Shown here piece after piece: positions 9,836 through 18,424 of a DNA stretch of 64,000 bases. The translations under genes and the position numbers were made by a program. The stretch is taken from contig JAEYKW010000017.1 of assembly GCA_023408075.1 (NCBI GenBank), positions 93,991-157,990 on the forward strand, in the 5' to 3' direction. The notes below the pieces were generated by a model. That model saw only the letters and a list, made by a program, of their open reading frames with translations. It made no database searches and was not told the origin of the DNA. The stretch's first letter is position 1; every line of letters begins with the position of its first letter. Source of the stretch: Bacillota bacterium (GTDB lineage: Bacteria; Bacillota; Clostridia; Christensenellales; SZUA-584).

Positions 9836-10630
9836 ATGAAAGCACGAAAGATAACGGCTCTGGTATTGGCGCTCTGTCTCCTGCTCGTCATTGCGGCCTG
9901 TACACCCATCACATCGGATGAAACGGATGAATCCGCAGCGGGTGACGGCACGGGGACCGAAACCGCGCCTCTAAAGCTTGTGATGGCGACCGACCCCACC
10001 TTCCCGCCATATGAATATAATGGTGATCAGGGCATTGTGGGCATCGACATTGATATCGCCAACAAGATTGCAGCAAAGCTCGGCTTTGAGCTTGAGATAA
10101 AAAACATTCCCTTCAACGACATCGTTGCAGCCGTGCAGAACAAGCAAGCCGATATCGGCATGGCGGCACTGACCGCCGACGAAACAAGGCTCGCTGCCGT
10201 TGATTTTTCCGCCCCATATACCACAGGCAAACAGGTGATTATCGCGATAAAAGATTCGGATGTTGCGGCACCTGCCGACCTGACGGGGAAAAGAATCGGC
10301 GTCCAGCAAAACACGGCAGGCAGCACATACTGCACCGAAGAATTCGGAACTGCTGCGGTGCAAAGCTTCGGCACAGGTGCAGAGGCTGTTCAGGCGCTGC
10401 TGCAGGCAAATTTGGATGCCGTTGTGATTGACGACGGCCCTGCCAAGGTGCTGGCGCAGATGAGCGAAACCCTTGTGATTCTTGATACCGAATACAAGTT
10501 GGATAAATATGCAATAGCGGTGAATAAAGACAACACCTCGCTGCTTAAAAAAATCAATTCCGCACTGGCCGAGCTCAAAGCTTCAGGCGAGATTCAGGCC
10601 GTTATTAATACATATATTACAGCCGAATAG
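9836..10630 (+). CDS. Amino-acid ABC transporter substrate-binding lipoprotein (copy 1)
   Basis: A 264-residue family-3 solute-binding protein. It carries a lipoprotein signal (ALCLLLVIAAC), then DPTFPPYEYNGDQGIVGIDIDIANKIAAKL, the conserved start of polar amino-acid binding proteins. ATG 9836 is preferred over the upstream TTG at 9809 because GGAG lies 7 bp before it and the signal peptide starts there. It is followed by its own terminator. A paralogue lies immediately downstream next to the permease and ATPase genes, so two binding proteins may share one importer. Confidence 0.88.
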   Translation: MKARKITALVLALCLLLVIAACTPITSDETDESAAGDGTGTETAPLKLVMATDPTFPPYEYNGDQGIVGIDIDIANKIAAKLGFELEIKNIPFNDIVAAVQNKQADIGMAALTADETRLAAVDFSAPYTTGKQVIIAIKDSDVAAPADLTGKRIGVQQNTAGSTYCTEEFGTAAVQSFGTGAEAVQALLQANLDAVVIDDGPAKVLAQMSETLVILDTEYKLDKYAIAVNKDNTSLLKKINSALAELKASGEIQAVINTYITAE

Positions 10631-10663
10631 GACAGCGTTTAAGTCAGTTTGACCTGTGCCACA

Positions 10664-10702
10664 GCCCAATACACTGATGAATCAGTTGTGTTGGGTTTTT
10701 AT
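10664..10702 (+). terminator. Terminator after binding-protein gene 1
   Basis: CCCAATACA pairs with TGTGTTGGG (one G-T pair) and is followed by TTTTTATTTT. An inner CTGATGAATCAG dyad extends the stem. Confidence 0.75.
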
Positions 10703-10726
10703 TTTGGAAAGAAAAATGAATATTTG

Positions 10727-10755
10727 TTGTACAAGCCTTTTAAATATAATATAAT
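10727..10755 (+). promoter_or_regulatory. Promoter of binding-protein gene 2
   Basis: TTGTAC (10727-10732) and TATAAT (10750-10755) are spaced by 17 bp, 40 bp upstream of ATG 10795. This indicates transcription separate from copy 1. Confidence 0.65.
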
Positions 10756-10794
10756 AACTTACAAATTAAATTTAAATAACCGGGGGAATCTATC

Positions 10795-11655
10795 ATGAAA
10801 TCTTTAAAAACAATCGCCTCTCTGGCTCTTGTATTATGCATGATGTTCGCATTTGCGGCCTGCGCGCCGCAGGCATCAAGTGAGCCGTCTGCCAGCGAAA
10901 CCGCATCTTCTGTAGCGAGCGAAGAACCGAGCGAATCCGCTTCCGTCTCTCCGAGCGAAGAAGCCGCTGAAACCGAAGCTGCCGGCGGCACATTAACAAT
11001 GGGTACCAACGCCGCTTTCCCGCCGTATGAATATACCGAGGGTGACAACATCGTCGGTATCGATGCGGAGATCGCGGCACTGATTGCCGACAAGCTCGGC
11101 ATGACGCTGCAAATCGAGGACATGGAATTCGATTCGATCATCCCCTCTGTGCAGAGCGGCAAGGTCAATATGGGCATGGCCGGCTTAACCGTGACCGATG
11201 AGCGCAAAGAAGCTGTGGCCTTCACCAAATCTTACGCGACCGGCAAACAGGTCATCATCGTTCCCGAAGATTCGGATATCGCTTCTGCGGACGATCTTGA
11301 AGGCAAAACGATCGGCGTGCAGCTTTCCACCACGGGCGACCTTTACATCACATGGGATCTCGTTGATACTGAAAAGGCCCAGATCGAGCGTTACAACAAG
11401 GGTGCCGATGCGGTGCAGGCGCTGGTTCAGGGCAAGATCGACGCGGTCGTTATTGACAACGAACCCGCCAAGGTGTTTGTGGCGCAGAGCGAAGGCCTGA
11501 AGATACTCGAAACCGAATACATCACCGAGCAGTATGCCATCGCTGTGGCGAAGGAAAATACGGAACTGCTTGGAAAGATCGACACCGCTCTCGGAGAATT
11601 GATCGATTCGGGCGAGGTGCAGAAGATATTAGATAAGTACATCAAAGCCGAATAA
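10795..11655 (+). CDS. Amino-acid ABC transporter substrate-binding lipoprotein (copy 2)
   Basis: A 286-residue family-3 binding protein with the lipobox FAFAAC and a Ser/Glu-rich linker of about 45 residues. The ligand-binding fold starts at GTNAAFPPYEYTEGDNIVGIDAEIAAL. It is a paralogue of the preceding gene along its whole length. The linker is much longer than in copy 1. A strong terminator separates it from the permease, which would let the binding protein be made in excess over the membrane parts, a common arrangement in such importers. Confidence 0.9.
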   Translation: MKSLKTIASLALVLCMMFAFAACAPQASSEPSASETASSVASEEPSESASVSPSEEAAETEAAGGTLTMGTNAAFPPYEYTEGDNIVGIDAEIAALIADKLGMTLQIEDMEFDSIIPSVQSGKVNMGMAGLTVTDERKEAVAFTKSYATGKQVIIVPEDSDIASADDLEGKTIGVQLSTTGDLYITWDLVDTEKAQIERYNKGADAVQALVQGKIDAVVIDNEPAKVFVAQSEGLKILETEYITEQYAIAVAKENTELLGKIDTALGELIDSGEVQKILDKYIKAE

Positions 11656-11716
11656 CGCTTGACAAAGCCCTTGTCCGCTGTTACCTTTGAAAGGGCAGAA
11701 CGGATACGATAACGAC

Positions 11717-11748
11717 AAGGCTGCCTGATTATCAGGCAGCCTTTTTTA
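11717..11748 (+). terminator. Terminator or attenuator between binding protein and permease
   Basis: AAGGCTGCCTG and CAGGCAGCCTT form an 11-bp perfect stem around ATTAT, followed by a T-run. It lies inside the transporter gene cluster, so partial read-through is likely if the permease has no promoter of its own. Confidence 0.85.
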
Positions 11749-11779
11749 ATCAAAATTCCCCGCAAAGGAGGGTATCCAT

Positions 11780-12484
11780 ATGGCTGAGTGGTGGCAGCAA
11801 TTTGTCAAAGATTTTACGCTCGCCTTCATCGATCATAACCGCTGGAAATCCCTGTTGGAGGGTCTTGGCAACACACTGCTTATCACGTTTTTTGCCGTGA
11901 TCATCGGTATCATGATCGGCTTTGTCGTCTCAATCATCCGCACCACGCACGACAAAACCGGCAAGTTCAAAATCGGCAACGCGATATGCCAGGTCTATCT
12001 GACCGTGATTCGCGGCACGCCGGTGATGGTGCAGATCATGATCATGTATTTCGTGATATTCGCCGCCGCGCCGCCCAGCTTAAAAATACCGATCGCAATC
12101 CTTTCCTTCGGCATCAATTCGGGCGCTTATGTGGCGGAGATATTCCGCAGCGGCATCAACGCGATTGACCCGGGGCAGTTTGAAGCCGGACGAAGCCTCG
12201 GCTTTAACTATACGCAGACCATGTGGCACATCGTAATGCCGCAGGCGTTTAAAAACGTCATCCCGGCACTCGCCAACGAGTTTATCGTGCTGCTCAAAGA
12301 AACGTCGGTCGCAGGCTACATCGCCGTGGAAGATCTGACGCGCAGCGGCTTCACGATCGGCGGCGCCATTTACAACTATACGCTGCCGCTGATTGCCATT
12401 GCTCTCATTTATCTGCTGCTCGTCATATTGCTCTCATGGGGAGTCCGCAAGCTCGAAAGGAGGCTGAGACGCAGTGAACGATAA
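11780..12484 (+). CDS. Amino-acid ABC transporter permease
   Basis: A 234-residue inner-membrane permease of the HisM/GlnP type. Five hydrophobic helices are visible. The EAA loop appears as EAGRSLGFNYTQTMWHIVMPQAFKNVIPALANE at about residues 134-166, where it contacts the ATPase. TVIRGTPVMVQIMIMYF is the usual pattern of this subfamily. AAGGAGGG precedes ATG 11780. It overlaps the ATPase gene by 11 bases. Confidence 0.92.
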   Translation: MAEWWQQFVKDFTLAFIDHNRWKSLLEGLGNTLLITFFAVIIGIMIGFVVSIIRTTHDKTGKFKIGNAICQVYLTVIRGTPVMVQIMIMYFVIFAAAPPSLKIPIAILSFGINSGAYVAEIFRSGINAIDPGQFEAGRSLGFNYTQTMWHIVMPQAFKNVIPALANEFIVLLKETSVAGYIAVEDLTRSGFTIGGAIYNYTLPLIAIALIYLLLVILLSWGVRKLERRLRRSER

Positions 12485-13214
12485 CGAAATTTTGATACGC
12501 ACCGAAAGCCTTGAAAAGCACTACGGCCCCATCAAAGCGCTGGACGGTATCGATTCGGAAATACATAAAGGCGATGTCGCAGTGGTCATCGGGCCGTCCG
12601 GCTCGGGCAAATCCACATTCCTTCGATGCCTGAACCTGCTGGAGGACCCTACCGGCGGACATGTTTTTTTTGAAGGCATTAATATCACTGACCCCAAGGT
12701 GGATATCAACATCCATCGGCAGAAAATGGGCATGGTGTTCCAGCAGTTCAATCTGTTTCCGCATATGAACGTGCTCAAAAACATGACGCTCGCACCCGTT
12801 AAGCTATTAAAGCTCTCCCAGCAGGAAGCCGACGAACGCGCGATATCTCTGCTGCAGCGCGTGGGGCTCGCAGACCGTGCAAAGGCCTATCCGTCCCAGC
12901 TGTCCGGCGGACAGAAGCAGCGCATTGCGATTGTGCGTGCACTGTGCATGAACCCCGATGTGATGCTGTTTGACGAACCTACCTCCGCGCTCGATCCCGA
13001 AATGGTCGGCGAGGTGCTCGACGTAATGAAATCGCTCGCGCAGGGCGGCATGACCATGGTCGTTGTCACGCATGAAATGGGCTTTGCGCGCGAGGTCGGC
13101 ACCCGCGCAATATTCATGGACGAAGGCAAAATTGTGGAAGAAAACAAGCCCAAAGAGCTGTTTGAAAATCCGCTAAGCGAGCGGCTCCAAAGCTTTCTCG
13201 CCAAGGTTCTCTAA
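12474..13214 (+). CDS. Amino-acid ABC transporter ATP-binding protein
   Basis: A 246-residue ABC ATPase of the GlnQ/HisP type. It shows Walker A GPSGSGKST (about residues 41-49), the Q-loop VFQQFNLFPHMNV, signature LSGGQKQR, Walker B VMLFDEPTSALDPE and the switch VVVTHEMGFA. The start is GTG 12474 with AAAGGAGG 10 bp upstream, inside the end of the permease gene. It powers uptake of the ligand delivered by the two binding lipoproteins. A terminator follows. Confidence 0.95.
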   Translation: MNDNEILIRTESLEKHYGPIKALDGIDSEIHKGDVAVVIGPSGSGKSTFLRCLNLLEDPTGGHVFFEGINITDPKVDINIHRQKMGMVFQQFNLFPHMNVLKNMTLAPVKLLKLSQQEADERAISLLQRVGLADRAKAYPSQLSGGQKQRIAIVRALCMNPDVMLFDEPTSALDPEMVGEVLDVMKSLAQGGMTMVVVTHEMGFAREVGTRAIFMDEGKIVEENKPKELFENPLSERLQSFLAKVL

Positions 13215-13225
13215 ATACCGATCAA

Positions 13226-13256
13226 GACGGCAGGCAAAGATGCCCGCCGTTTTTTA
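13226..13256 (+). terminator. Terminator of the amino-acid importer cluster
   Basis: ACGGCAGGC and GCCCGCCGT pair (with one mismatch) around AAAGAT, followed by a T-run. Confidence 0.75.
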
Positions 13257-13449
13257 TTTTCAAAGCAATGCGTACTCATTTTTCGCTCGATTTGATCAAT
13301 CATCTCTTTTTACCATTGATGCGCAGTTTTTTGGGCCAGCTGCGCAATGCAAACGGGCGTTGCTGTTTTCAGACTCAAACATAATGCTCGGTTTGCAGGT
13401 GTCCCCCGTTTATGGTATTATCATGCAAAACGCATGAGAGGTGCCGCTC

Positions 13450-14329
13450 ATGAACTCATATGCCTACAAAAAAATCGATGCATTCACATCGGGCGATTCT
13501 CTCGGCAACCCGGCTGCCTGCCTGTACCTCAGTGAAGGCGAATCGCTCAGCGTAGAGCAAATGCAGTTTATCGCCGCTCAGCATAAGGGCTTTGTCTCCG
13601 AGGTGGTTTTCTGCTGCGAATCGCGCGGGGAATACACGCTTTTCTATTACTCCTCCGAATGCGAAGTTACCTTCTGCGGCCACGGCACCATCGCCTGTAT
13701 GCACAGCCTCATTCAACAGACGCCGCAGCTGCTTTCCCAACGTAAGTTCACCATTCAAAACGCACAAGAAGGGCGCGCTCACGGTTTATAACCGGATCAT
13801 TGACGAAGACGCGGTCTATATCGCGGCACCCGACCCCGTTTTTATAGGCACGACCCTGACAAAAAGGGAGGCCGCGCAGGCGCTGGGTCTTGCGCAAAAC
13901 CGGCTGGCCGACGATTATCCGCTCGATGTGATCGACGCAGGGCTTCGAACGCTGATCGTGCCGGTTTTTTCACTCCCGGATGAAATCAGTGTCTATCCGG
14001 ACGAAGCCCATTTAAAAGCGTTCTGCGAAAGCTTCGATATCGACATCGTACTCATTTTCTGCATGCAGACTCGGTACGCCAGCTTTCATGCGCATACGCG
14101 CGTTTTTGCTCCACGCTTCGGGTACCTTGAAGATCCGGCCACGGGCTCGGGCAACAGTGCGCTCGGGCATTACATGAGGAAACACGGGCTCTGGAACGGC
14201 GGCGCTATTTCTCTTGAGCAGGGCGGCGACAACCGCGCGTTCAACACCGTCAGGCTGCAGATGAACGAGAGAAAGCTGCTGTTCGGCGGCAGTGCCGCCG
14301 TCCGCATCGACGGGCAGTATTACATATAG
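13450..14329 (+). pseudogene. PhzF-family isomerase-like protein, frameshifted
   Basis: The N-terminal part (DAFTSGDSLGNPAACLYL, FCGHGTIACMH) reads in one frame from ATG 13450 (GAGAGG 8 bp upstream) and stops at 13791. The rest (KGALTVYNRIIDEDAVYIAA ... LEDPATGSGNSALGHYM) continues in the +1 frame to 14329. Together they make a full-length PhzF-family protein of about 290 residues, a family of isomerases or epimerases related to diaminopimelate epimerase. The break lies at about 13755-13785. Either one base is extra here, from a recent mutation or sequencing error, or the gene is dead. Both halves keep family motifs, so decay is recent. Confidence 0.8.
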
Positions 14330-14653
14330 TCAGTCGGTCTTTCACAATACCGAGAAAAATATGGCATTTGCGGAGGCTGTTTCGGTGTGTATAAAAGCCC
14401 TTTGTCACTTATTTGAAAGCAAAAAAAATTGATATCAGCAACAGCTTTACACACTTGGGCACTCACACTGTAACAGCTCGTTCACTACGGTATTGCTGAA
14501 GCATTTATAAAGGTCAGTGCACAAAGATTCAAACTGCGGGTAATAGTCAATAGAAATCCTTTGTCAGTTCTGTATAGAAGGGGATTTCTATCCACTGCAC
14601 AAATGACGTATCGCTTCATCTGGAATGAAGCAAATCCCTTCTTTAACACACAG

Positions 14654-14684
14654 AACACAGCGCTATCAGGGCTGTGTTTTTTCG
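14654..14684 (+). terminator. Terminator in the phzF-yhbD gap
   Basis: AACACAGC and GCTGTGTT form a stem around CGCTATCAG, followed by TTTT. It may end the PhzF transcript about 330 bp downstream of its stop. Confidence 0.65.
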
Positions 14685-14817
14685 TGTTTTCGTGGATTTA
14701 GCACCAAAAAGGCCGATATAGGTAAAAAAAGTACTGATTTACGGTAAGAATAGTGCGTTCTCTATCGAAGCATGCATGGTATGATGGATTTGTAAACAAC
14801 ATAAGGTGGTACTGATT

Positions 14818-14880
14818 TTGAAAAAATTCTGGTCGCCGGTCCTTATATCCTTATTATTTCTGACGATTCCTGGTTACTAG
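14818..14880 (+). CDS. Possible 20-residue signal-like peptide or gene remnant
   Basis: TTG 14818 is preceded by AAGGTGG at a suitable distance and opens a 20-codon frame, MKKFWSPVLISLLFLTIPGY, that looks exactly like the start of an exported protein and then stops. It may be a truncated lipoprotein or secreted-protein gene, or a small membrane peptide. No similar reading continues in the other frames downstream. Confidence 0.3.
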   Translation: MKKFWSPVLISLLFLTIPGY

Positions 14881-14968
14881 GAAACCATTATTCATCTTTT
14901 TCTCTTCACTTACTTAATATCACATTCTTTTTGATTTCTGTTGTTGGAAGATAGCAGAAATTTTTTCA

Positions 14969-14997
14969 TTGACAGCGTAACAATGTTATGTTACGTT
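14969..14997 (+). promoter_or_regulatory. yhbD promoter with inverted-repeat operator
   Basis: TTGACA (14969-14974) is followed 17 bp later by TACGTT. The spacer is occupied by the dyad CGTAACA-ATGTTA-TGTTACG (14976-14995). An operator between -35 and -10 is the layout used by MerR-type regulators, and the gene downstream begins with a MerR-like helix-turn-helix. Confidence 0.55.
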
Positions 14998-15021
14998 TTA
15001 TTTGCACAGGAGGAATGGCAA

Positions 15022-15660
15022 ATGGAAGAAGAACTGATATCAAAGAAGGAACTGCTGGAACGCGCCGATATTTCATACGGCCAGTTGTACCGCTGGAAGC
15101 GCAAGGGGCTGATTCCCGAGGATTGGTTTATCCGCAAGTCCACATTTACCGGACAAGAGACCTTTTTCCCGCGGGCCAAGGTGCTCTCGCGCATTGATAA
15201 AATCAAAAATTTAAAAGAAGACGTCTCTCTTGACGATATTGCCGATGTGTTTTCGCCCGCCCAAGGCGACGCATCGCTGTCGCTTGATGAATTGAAGGCC
15301 AAAGGGCTCGTTTCGGCGAATGTGCTTGATATTTATCTCGCGGACTGCGGCGACATCACCCGCTTCGACTTCGGCGAGATACGGCTGATTTATATTTTTA
15401 ACAATCTGCTCGTCTCGGGCAGCGTGAATCTCGATGAAGGGCGGCTCGTGCTTGACCTGCTGCGCACCGGCTTGCTGCGCTTTAGCAGCGCGTCGTTTGA
15501 TGCAATTCTGGCGCGCAAGCTCGGAAGCTTCTGCTGTTTCGCAGTCCCGGCCGGGTGCGAGGTATGCCTTGATAAAGACATGCGGCTGCTCAGCCGTATC
15601 AGCCTGCCGGCCATCACCGAAGAATTGAAATTAAAAATGTTTGAGGAGGAAAATAGATGA
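15022..15660 (+). CDS. YhbD-like protein with MerR-like N-terminus (DUF4004)
   Basis: A 212-residue protein. Its N-terminus, LISKKELLERADISYGQLYRWKRKGLIPEDWFIRKS, reads as a MerR/excisionase-type DNA-binding helix-turn-helix, and the rest resembles Bacillus YhbD. ATG 15022 is chosen over TTG 14941 because AGGAGG (15008-15013) lies 8 bp before it and the promoter lies between the two. Its stop overlaps the start of the bactofilin-like gene (ATGA). In Bacillus, yhbD is likewise followed by yhbE and yhbF, so a role in controlling these cytoskeletal proteins is plausible but inferred. Confidence 0.75.
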   Translation: MEEELISKKELLERADISYGQLYRWKRKGLIPEDWFIRKSTFTGQETFFPRAKVLSRIDKIKNLKEDVSLDDIADVFSPAQGDASLSLDELKAKGLVSANVLDIYLADCGDITRFDFGEIRLIYIFNNLLVSGSVNLDEGRLVLDLLRTGLLRFSSASFDAILARKLGSFCCFAVPAGCEVCLDKDMRLLSRISLPAITEELKLKMFEEENR

Positions 15661-16391
15661 ACCAAAATGAAGACCTGGCTGATCTTCAGATCAGCGGATA
15701 CGGCAGCGTGCCGGGCGGAAAGTTTAAATCCGTCAGAATTCTCGGGCGCGGCAAAATCACAGGCAACCTTGACTGCGAGGATTTTGTGATCAGCGGCTCG
15801 GGCGATGTGATCGGCGCGCTGAGCTGCAAGCAAATTATCGTTAACGGCTCGGGTGATTTGACGGGCGCGGTGACTGCCGATGAGCTGAAAGTGCGCGGGT
15901 CCGCCACCTTCAGCGACAAAGTCAAAGCAAGCGATACATCGATATCCGGCTCAGCCACCGTAAAAAATGGGCTCGAAGCGCAAACCGTGAAGGTCAGCGG
16001 TTCCGTAAAAATTACCGGTGATGTCAGTGCGGAGAACTTCAGCTCGACAGGGCGTTTTGAAGTGGACGGCCTGCTAAATGCCGAAAACGTTGACATCCAC
16101 CTCGATTGGAGCACGAGCAAAGCCAAGGAGATCGGCGGCGAATCCATCACCGTGATGAACGGAACCAAGGGCTTTAGCCTCATCTCCATCGTAACGTTCG
16201 GCACGCACAGCCCGCGCCTTGAAGCGGATCTCATTGAGGGCGAGCGCATCATACTTGAGAATACCACGGCAAAAACCGTCCGCGGCACACATATCACAAT
16301 CGGTGACGGCTGCGATATCGGAACAGTGGACTACAAAGGGACTTACCACAAATCCGGAAGCGCGAGAGTGAACGAAGAAAAGAAAATCTGA
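15657..16391 (+). CDS. Polymer-forming cytoskeletal (bactofilin-like) protein
   Basis: A 244-residue protein with repeated short beta-strand units typical of a bactofilin beta-helix: ISGSGDVIGALSCKQI, VNGSGDLTGAVTADEL, VRGSATFSDKVKASD, ISGSATVKNGLEA, VSGSVKITGDVSAEN. Each is about 18 residues long. Bactofilins self-assemble into filaments at the membrane and place wall enzymes. It is coupled to the yhbD-like gene by an ATGA overlap. In Bacillus two such proteins (YhbE, YhbF) follow yhbD; here there is one longer protein. Confidence 0.85.
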   Translation: MNQNEDLADLQISGYGSVPGGKFKSVRILGRGKITGNLDCEDFVISGSGDVIGALSCKQIIVNGSGDLTGAVTADELKVRGSATFSDKVKASDTSISGSATVKNGLEAQTVKVSGSVKITGDVSAENFSSTGRFEVDGLLNAENVDIHLDWSTSKAKEIGGESITVMNGTKGFSLISIVTFGTHSPRLEADLIEGERIILENTTAKTVRGTHITIGDGCDIGTVDYKGTYHKSGSARVNEEKKI

Positions 16392-16412
16392 TCTTTACTG
16401 AAGAACTGTTTT

Positions 16413-16449
16413 ATCATGCTGAGCGTGAGCGACTACGCAGAGGAACAAT
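16413..16449 (+). repeat. Degenerate TCATGCTGA-type intergenic repeat (copy 1)
   Basis: TCATGCTGAGCGTGAGCGAC followed by TACGCAGAGGAA resembles the copy at 40331-40375. Such short repeats are common between genes in Bacillota. It has no ORF. Confidence 0.45.
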
Positions 16450-16524
16450 GTCTGATAAAATGGTCTCACAGATTCCTCGAGCTTACCACTCTCAGAACGA
16501 CTGTCAGAAGCCTTATTGACAATA

Positions 16525-16556
16525 AAACGGCCCGCAATCGCAGGCCGTTTCTTATT
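16525..16556. terminator. Bidirectional terminator
   Basis: AAACGGCC and GGCCGTTT form a stem around CGCAATCGCA, with T-rich sequence on the plus side and A-rich sequence on the other. It serves the bactofilin gene and possibly the convergent DJ-1 gene. Confidence 0.65.
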
Positions 16557-17125
16557 CATTCGCAGCAGTATGCGCTGTAATCCATCTGCTTTTGTATCTT
16601 TTCGCGCACCTCTTTGCCCGCAATCTTTTCGCAGAGATAAAGCCCCAAGTCAATCGCCGAAGTCACGCCTCTCGCCGTAATCACACTGCCTTCATCCACA
16701 ATGCGGTCCTCGCAGCAATGCTCTGTGAAACGGGCAAGGTGCTGCATGAGCGCCGGGTGCGTGGTGGCGCGTTTTCCTTTCAGGAGCCCCGCCGCGCCGA
16801 ACACAAGCGTCCCCCCGCATACCGCCGTCATCACGGCATGCGGTGCCGCACTCTTGATCCAGCTCATAAACACCGCATCACTGAACAGCGCAGAGACGCC
16901 GTTGCCGCCCGGGATGAAAATGTAGTCATAGCCGTCGAGGCAGCCTTCCACCTGATCAACGGCGATCTGGAGCCCTTCGAACGAGCGCACCGTCTGCTTC
17001 ATCGCGCATACGCTGTATTCAAGCTCCTCCATAAACCCCATCGTTTTGAGCCGTGTCACCGGATCGTAAACACCCGCAAAATCCAGCAGCGTGAGCCCGT
17101 CATAAACAACAAATGCAAACTTCAA
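16556..17125 (-). CDS. DJ-1/PfpI-family protein
   Basis: A 189-residue protein of the glutamine-amidotransferase-like DJ-1/PfpI fold. The nucleophile elbow is AVCGGTLVFGAAGLLKGKRATTH at about residues 103-125, with the reactive cysteine in AVCGG. The spacing matches isonitrile-hydratase and AraC-N-terminal-type DJ-1 proteins. YIFIPGGNG forms the preceding strand-turn. It lies 30 bp downstream of an SDR gene on the same strand and is probably in one operon with it. The substrate is unknown. Confidence 0.85.
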   Translation of the reverse strand: MKFAFVVYDGLTLLDFAGVYDPVTRLKTMGFMEELEYSVCAMKQTVRSFEGLQIAVDQVEGCLDGYDYIFIPGGNGVSALFSDAVFMSWIKSAAPHAVMTAVCGGTLVFGAAGLLKGKRATTHPALMQHLARFTEHCCEDRIVDEGSVITARGVTSAIDLGLYLCEKIAGKEVREKIQKQMDYSAYCCE

Positions 17126-17155
17126 AACGATCCCTTCTTTCAGTGAAAACTTATC

Positions 17156-18352
17156 TCACAGCAGGGCGATAATGCGCGAGAGCTCATCAATCCAGCCTCG
17201 CATGATACGCGAGTTCTCCTCCAGTCTGGCTGCGTTTTTCTCAAACCCCTGCAGCATGTCATACTGGTGCTCATAATAGCTCTTCAGGCGGGCAAACAAA
17301 TCCTTTTTCGGCCGCAGCTGCGCTGCCCCTTGCTGGCTGAGCAGCCGCGCGGTGCCCTCCAGTGCGTATTTAAACTCGTCGGCGGCCTGCTTGACCACCT
17401 TTTTAAAATCGCGCAGCACCCACTGGCGTTCGAACACGTTGCGGCTGAGCCACCCCTGATACTGCTCGTTGTATGTATGAATCACGCTGCTCACCAGCGC
17501 CCCAAGTTCGGCCGCGTCCGTACCGCTCAAGGCTTCCGGCTCACCCGCGTCTTCGCCTTCCATCAGCCCCGCCGCAAGCAGCACCTGTATGGAGCTCACC
17601 TCCTGCCCCGCATACTTTTCAGCCTGGGCCACCGCCACCGCAAACCCTGCGCCCGCAGATTCCACATCCAGTATGTGCTTGGCGTTCATCTCATAAAACG
17701 CGTCTACGCTCATTTGCATCTGCGCGGCCACCTTCTCAATCGCGCGCTGCGCCGTGTTCGTTTTCACGAGGCCGGGGCCGATGCTGAAAACGTATATGCC
17801 GGTGCCCTCCAGCTCGGCGCTGAGCGTGTTGGATACCTCTACCTGCGCGGTCTTAAACGTTTCATAGGCCCCCATATAGGGCGCCGCGCCCGAAGACGGC
17901 ACAAACACGATCACGCCCGAATTGCGCTTCTTCATGTCGGGCAGAAATTTCTGAACAAGCATCACTGGCCCGCGAAGATTCACCGCGTAGCTGGCGTCCC
18001 AGTCGGCAATGCTCACCTCGTCCACAGCGCCGAGCGGCGTGATGGTGGCGTTGTTGAAAACCGCATCCACAAACCCATAGCGCCCCTTGAGGCCGTCATA
18101 AAGCGCCTCGACCTGCTTTTCATCCGCGATATCGACAGCACAGACCAACGCTTTGCTGCCTTGCGTTTCATCGTTAATGCGCCGAGCCGCATCCTGTGCC
18201 TTTTGTTCATCAATCTCGGCAATCACGACGTTTGCGCCCATCCACGCGAGCGAGCGGGCCGCCTCATAGCCGATACCGCCGCCCGCACCCGTGATCAACA
18301 CCGTTTTGCCGTTCAGACAGTTTTTCAAATCCTTGTTTTTTTCAATAAGCAT
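17156..18352 (-). CDS. SDR-family oxidoreductase with helical C-terminal extension
   Basis: A 398-residue protein. The first 250 residues form a short-chain dehydrogenase with TGAGGGIG (cofactor binding), NNATITPLG, and the catalytic S and YxxxK in VPSSGAAPYMGAYETFK. The last 150 residues are an unusual helical extension (HTYNEQYQGWLSRNVFERQWVLRDFKKVVKQ...) not found in ordinary SDRs, which end near residue 250. It is upstream of the DJ-1-like gene. The substrate is unknown; the extension may mediate binding to a partner or to membrane. Confidence 0.8.
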   Translation of the reverse strand: MLIEKNKDLKNCLNGKTVLITGAGGGIGYEAARSLAWMGANVVIAEIDEQKAQDAARRINDETQGSKALVCAVDIADEKQVEALYDGLKGRYGFVDAVFNNATITPLGAVDEVSIADWDASYAVNLRGPVMLVQKFLPDMKKRNSGVIVFVPSSGAAPYMGAYETFKTAQVEVSNTLSAELEGTGIYVFSIGPGLVKTNTAQRAIEKVAAQMQMSVDAFYEMNAKHILDVESAGAGFAVAVAQAEKYAGQEVSSIQVLLAAGLMEGEDAGEPEALSGTDAAELGALVSSVIHTYNEQYQGWLSRNVFERQWVLRDFKKVVKQAADEFKYALEGTARLLSQQGAAQLRPKKDLFARLKSYYEHQYDMLQGFEKNAARLEENSRIMRGWIDELSRIIALL

Positions 18353-18424
18353 ACGTATTCTCCACCGCTTTGACTTGTGATGTTAAGGTGCAATTCTATC
18401 CTTGCCGTTTCGGCTTTTTGAGGC

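Larger units (their letters stand above)
14330..14968. other. Intergenic region upstream of yhbD
   Basis: About 640 bp with little coding potential. It contains AGAAATCC...GGATTTCT (about 14550-14591), a terminator at 14654-14684, and a 20-codon ORF at 14818-14880. Confidence 0.5.

Noticed and set aside
17267..18373. 368-codon plus-strand frame opposite the SDR gene
   Set aside because: His/Arg-rich antisense shadow; the SDR motifs on the minus strand are complete.
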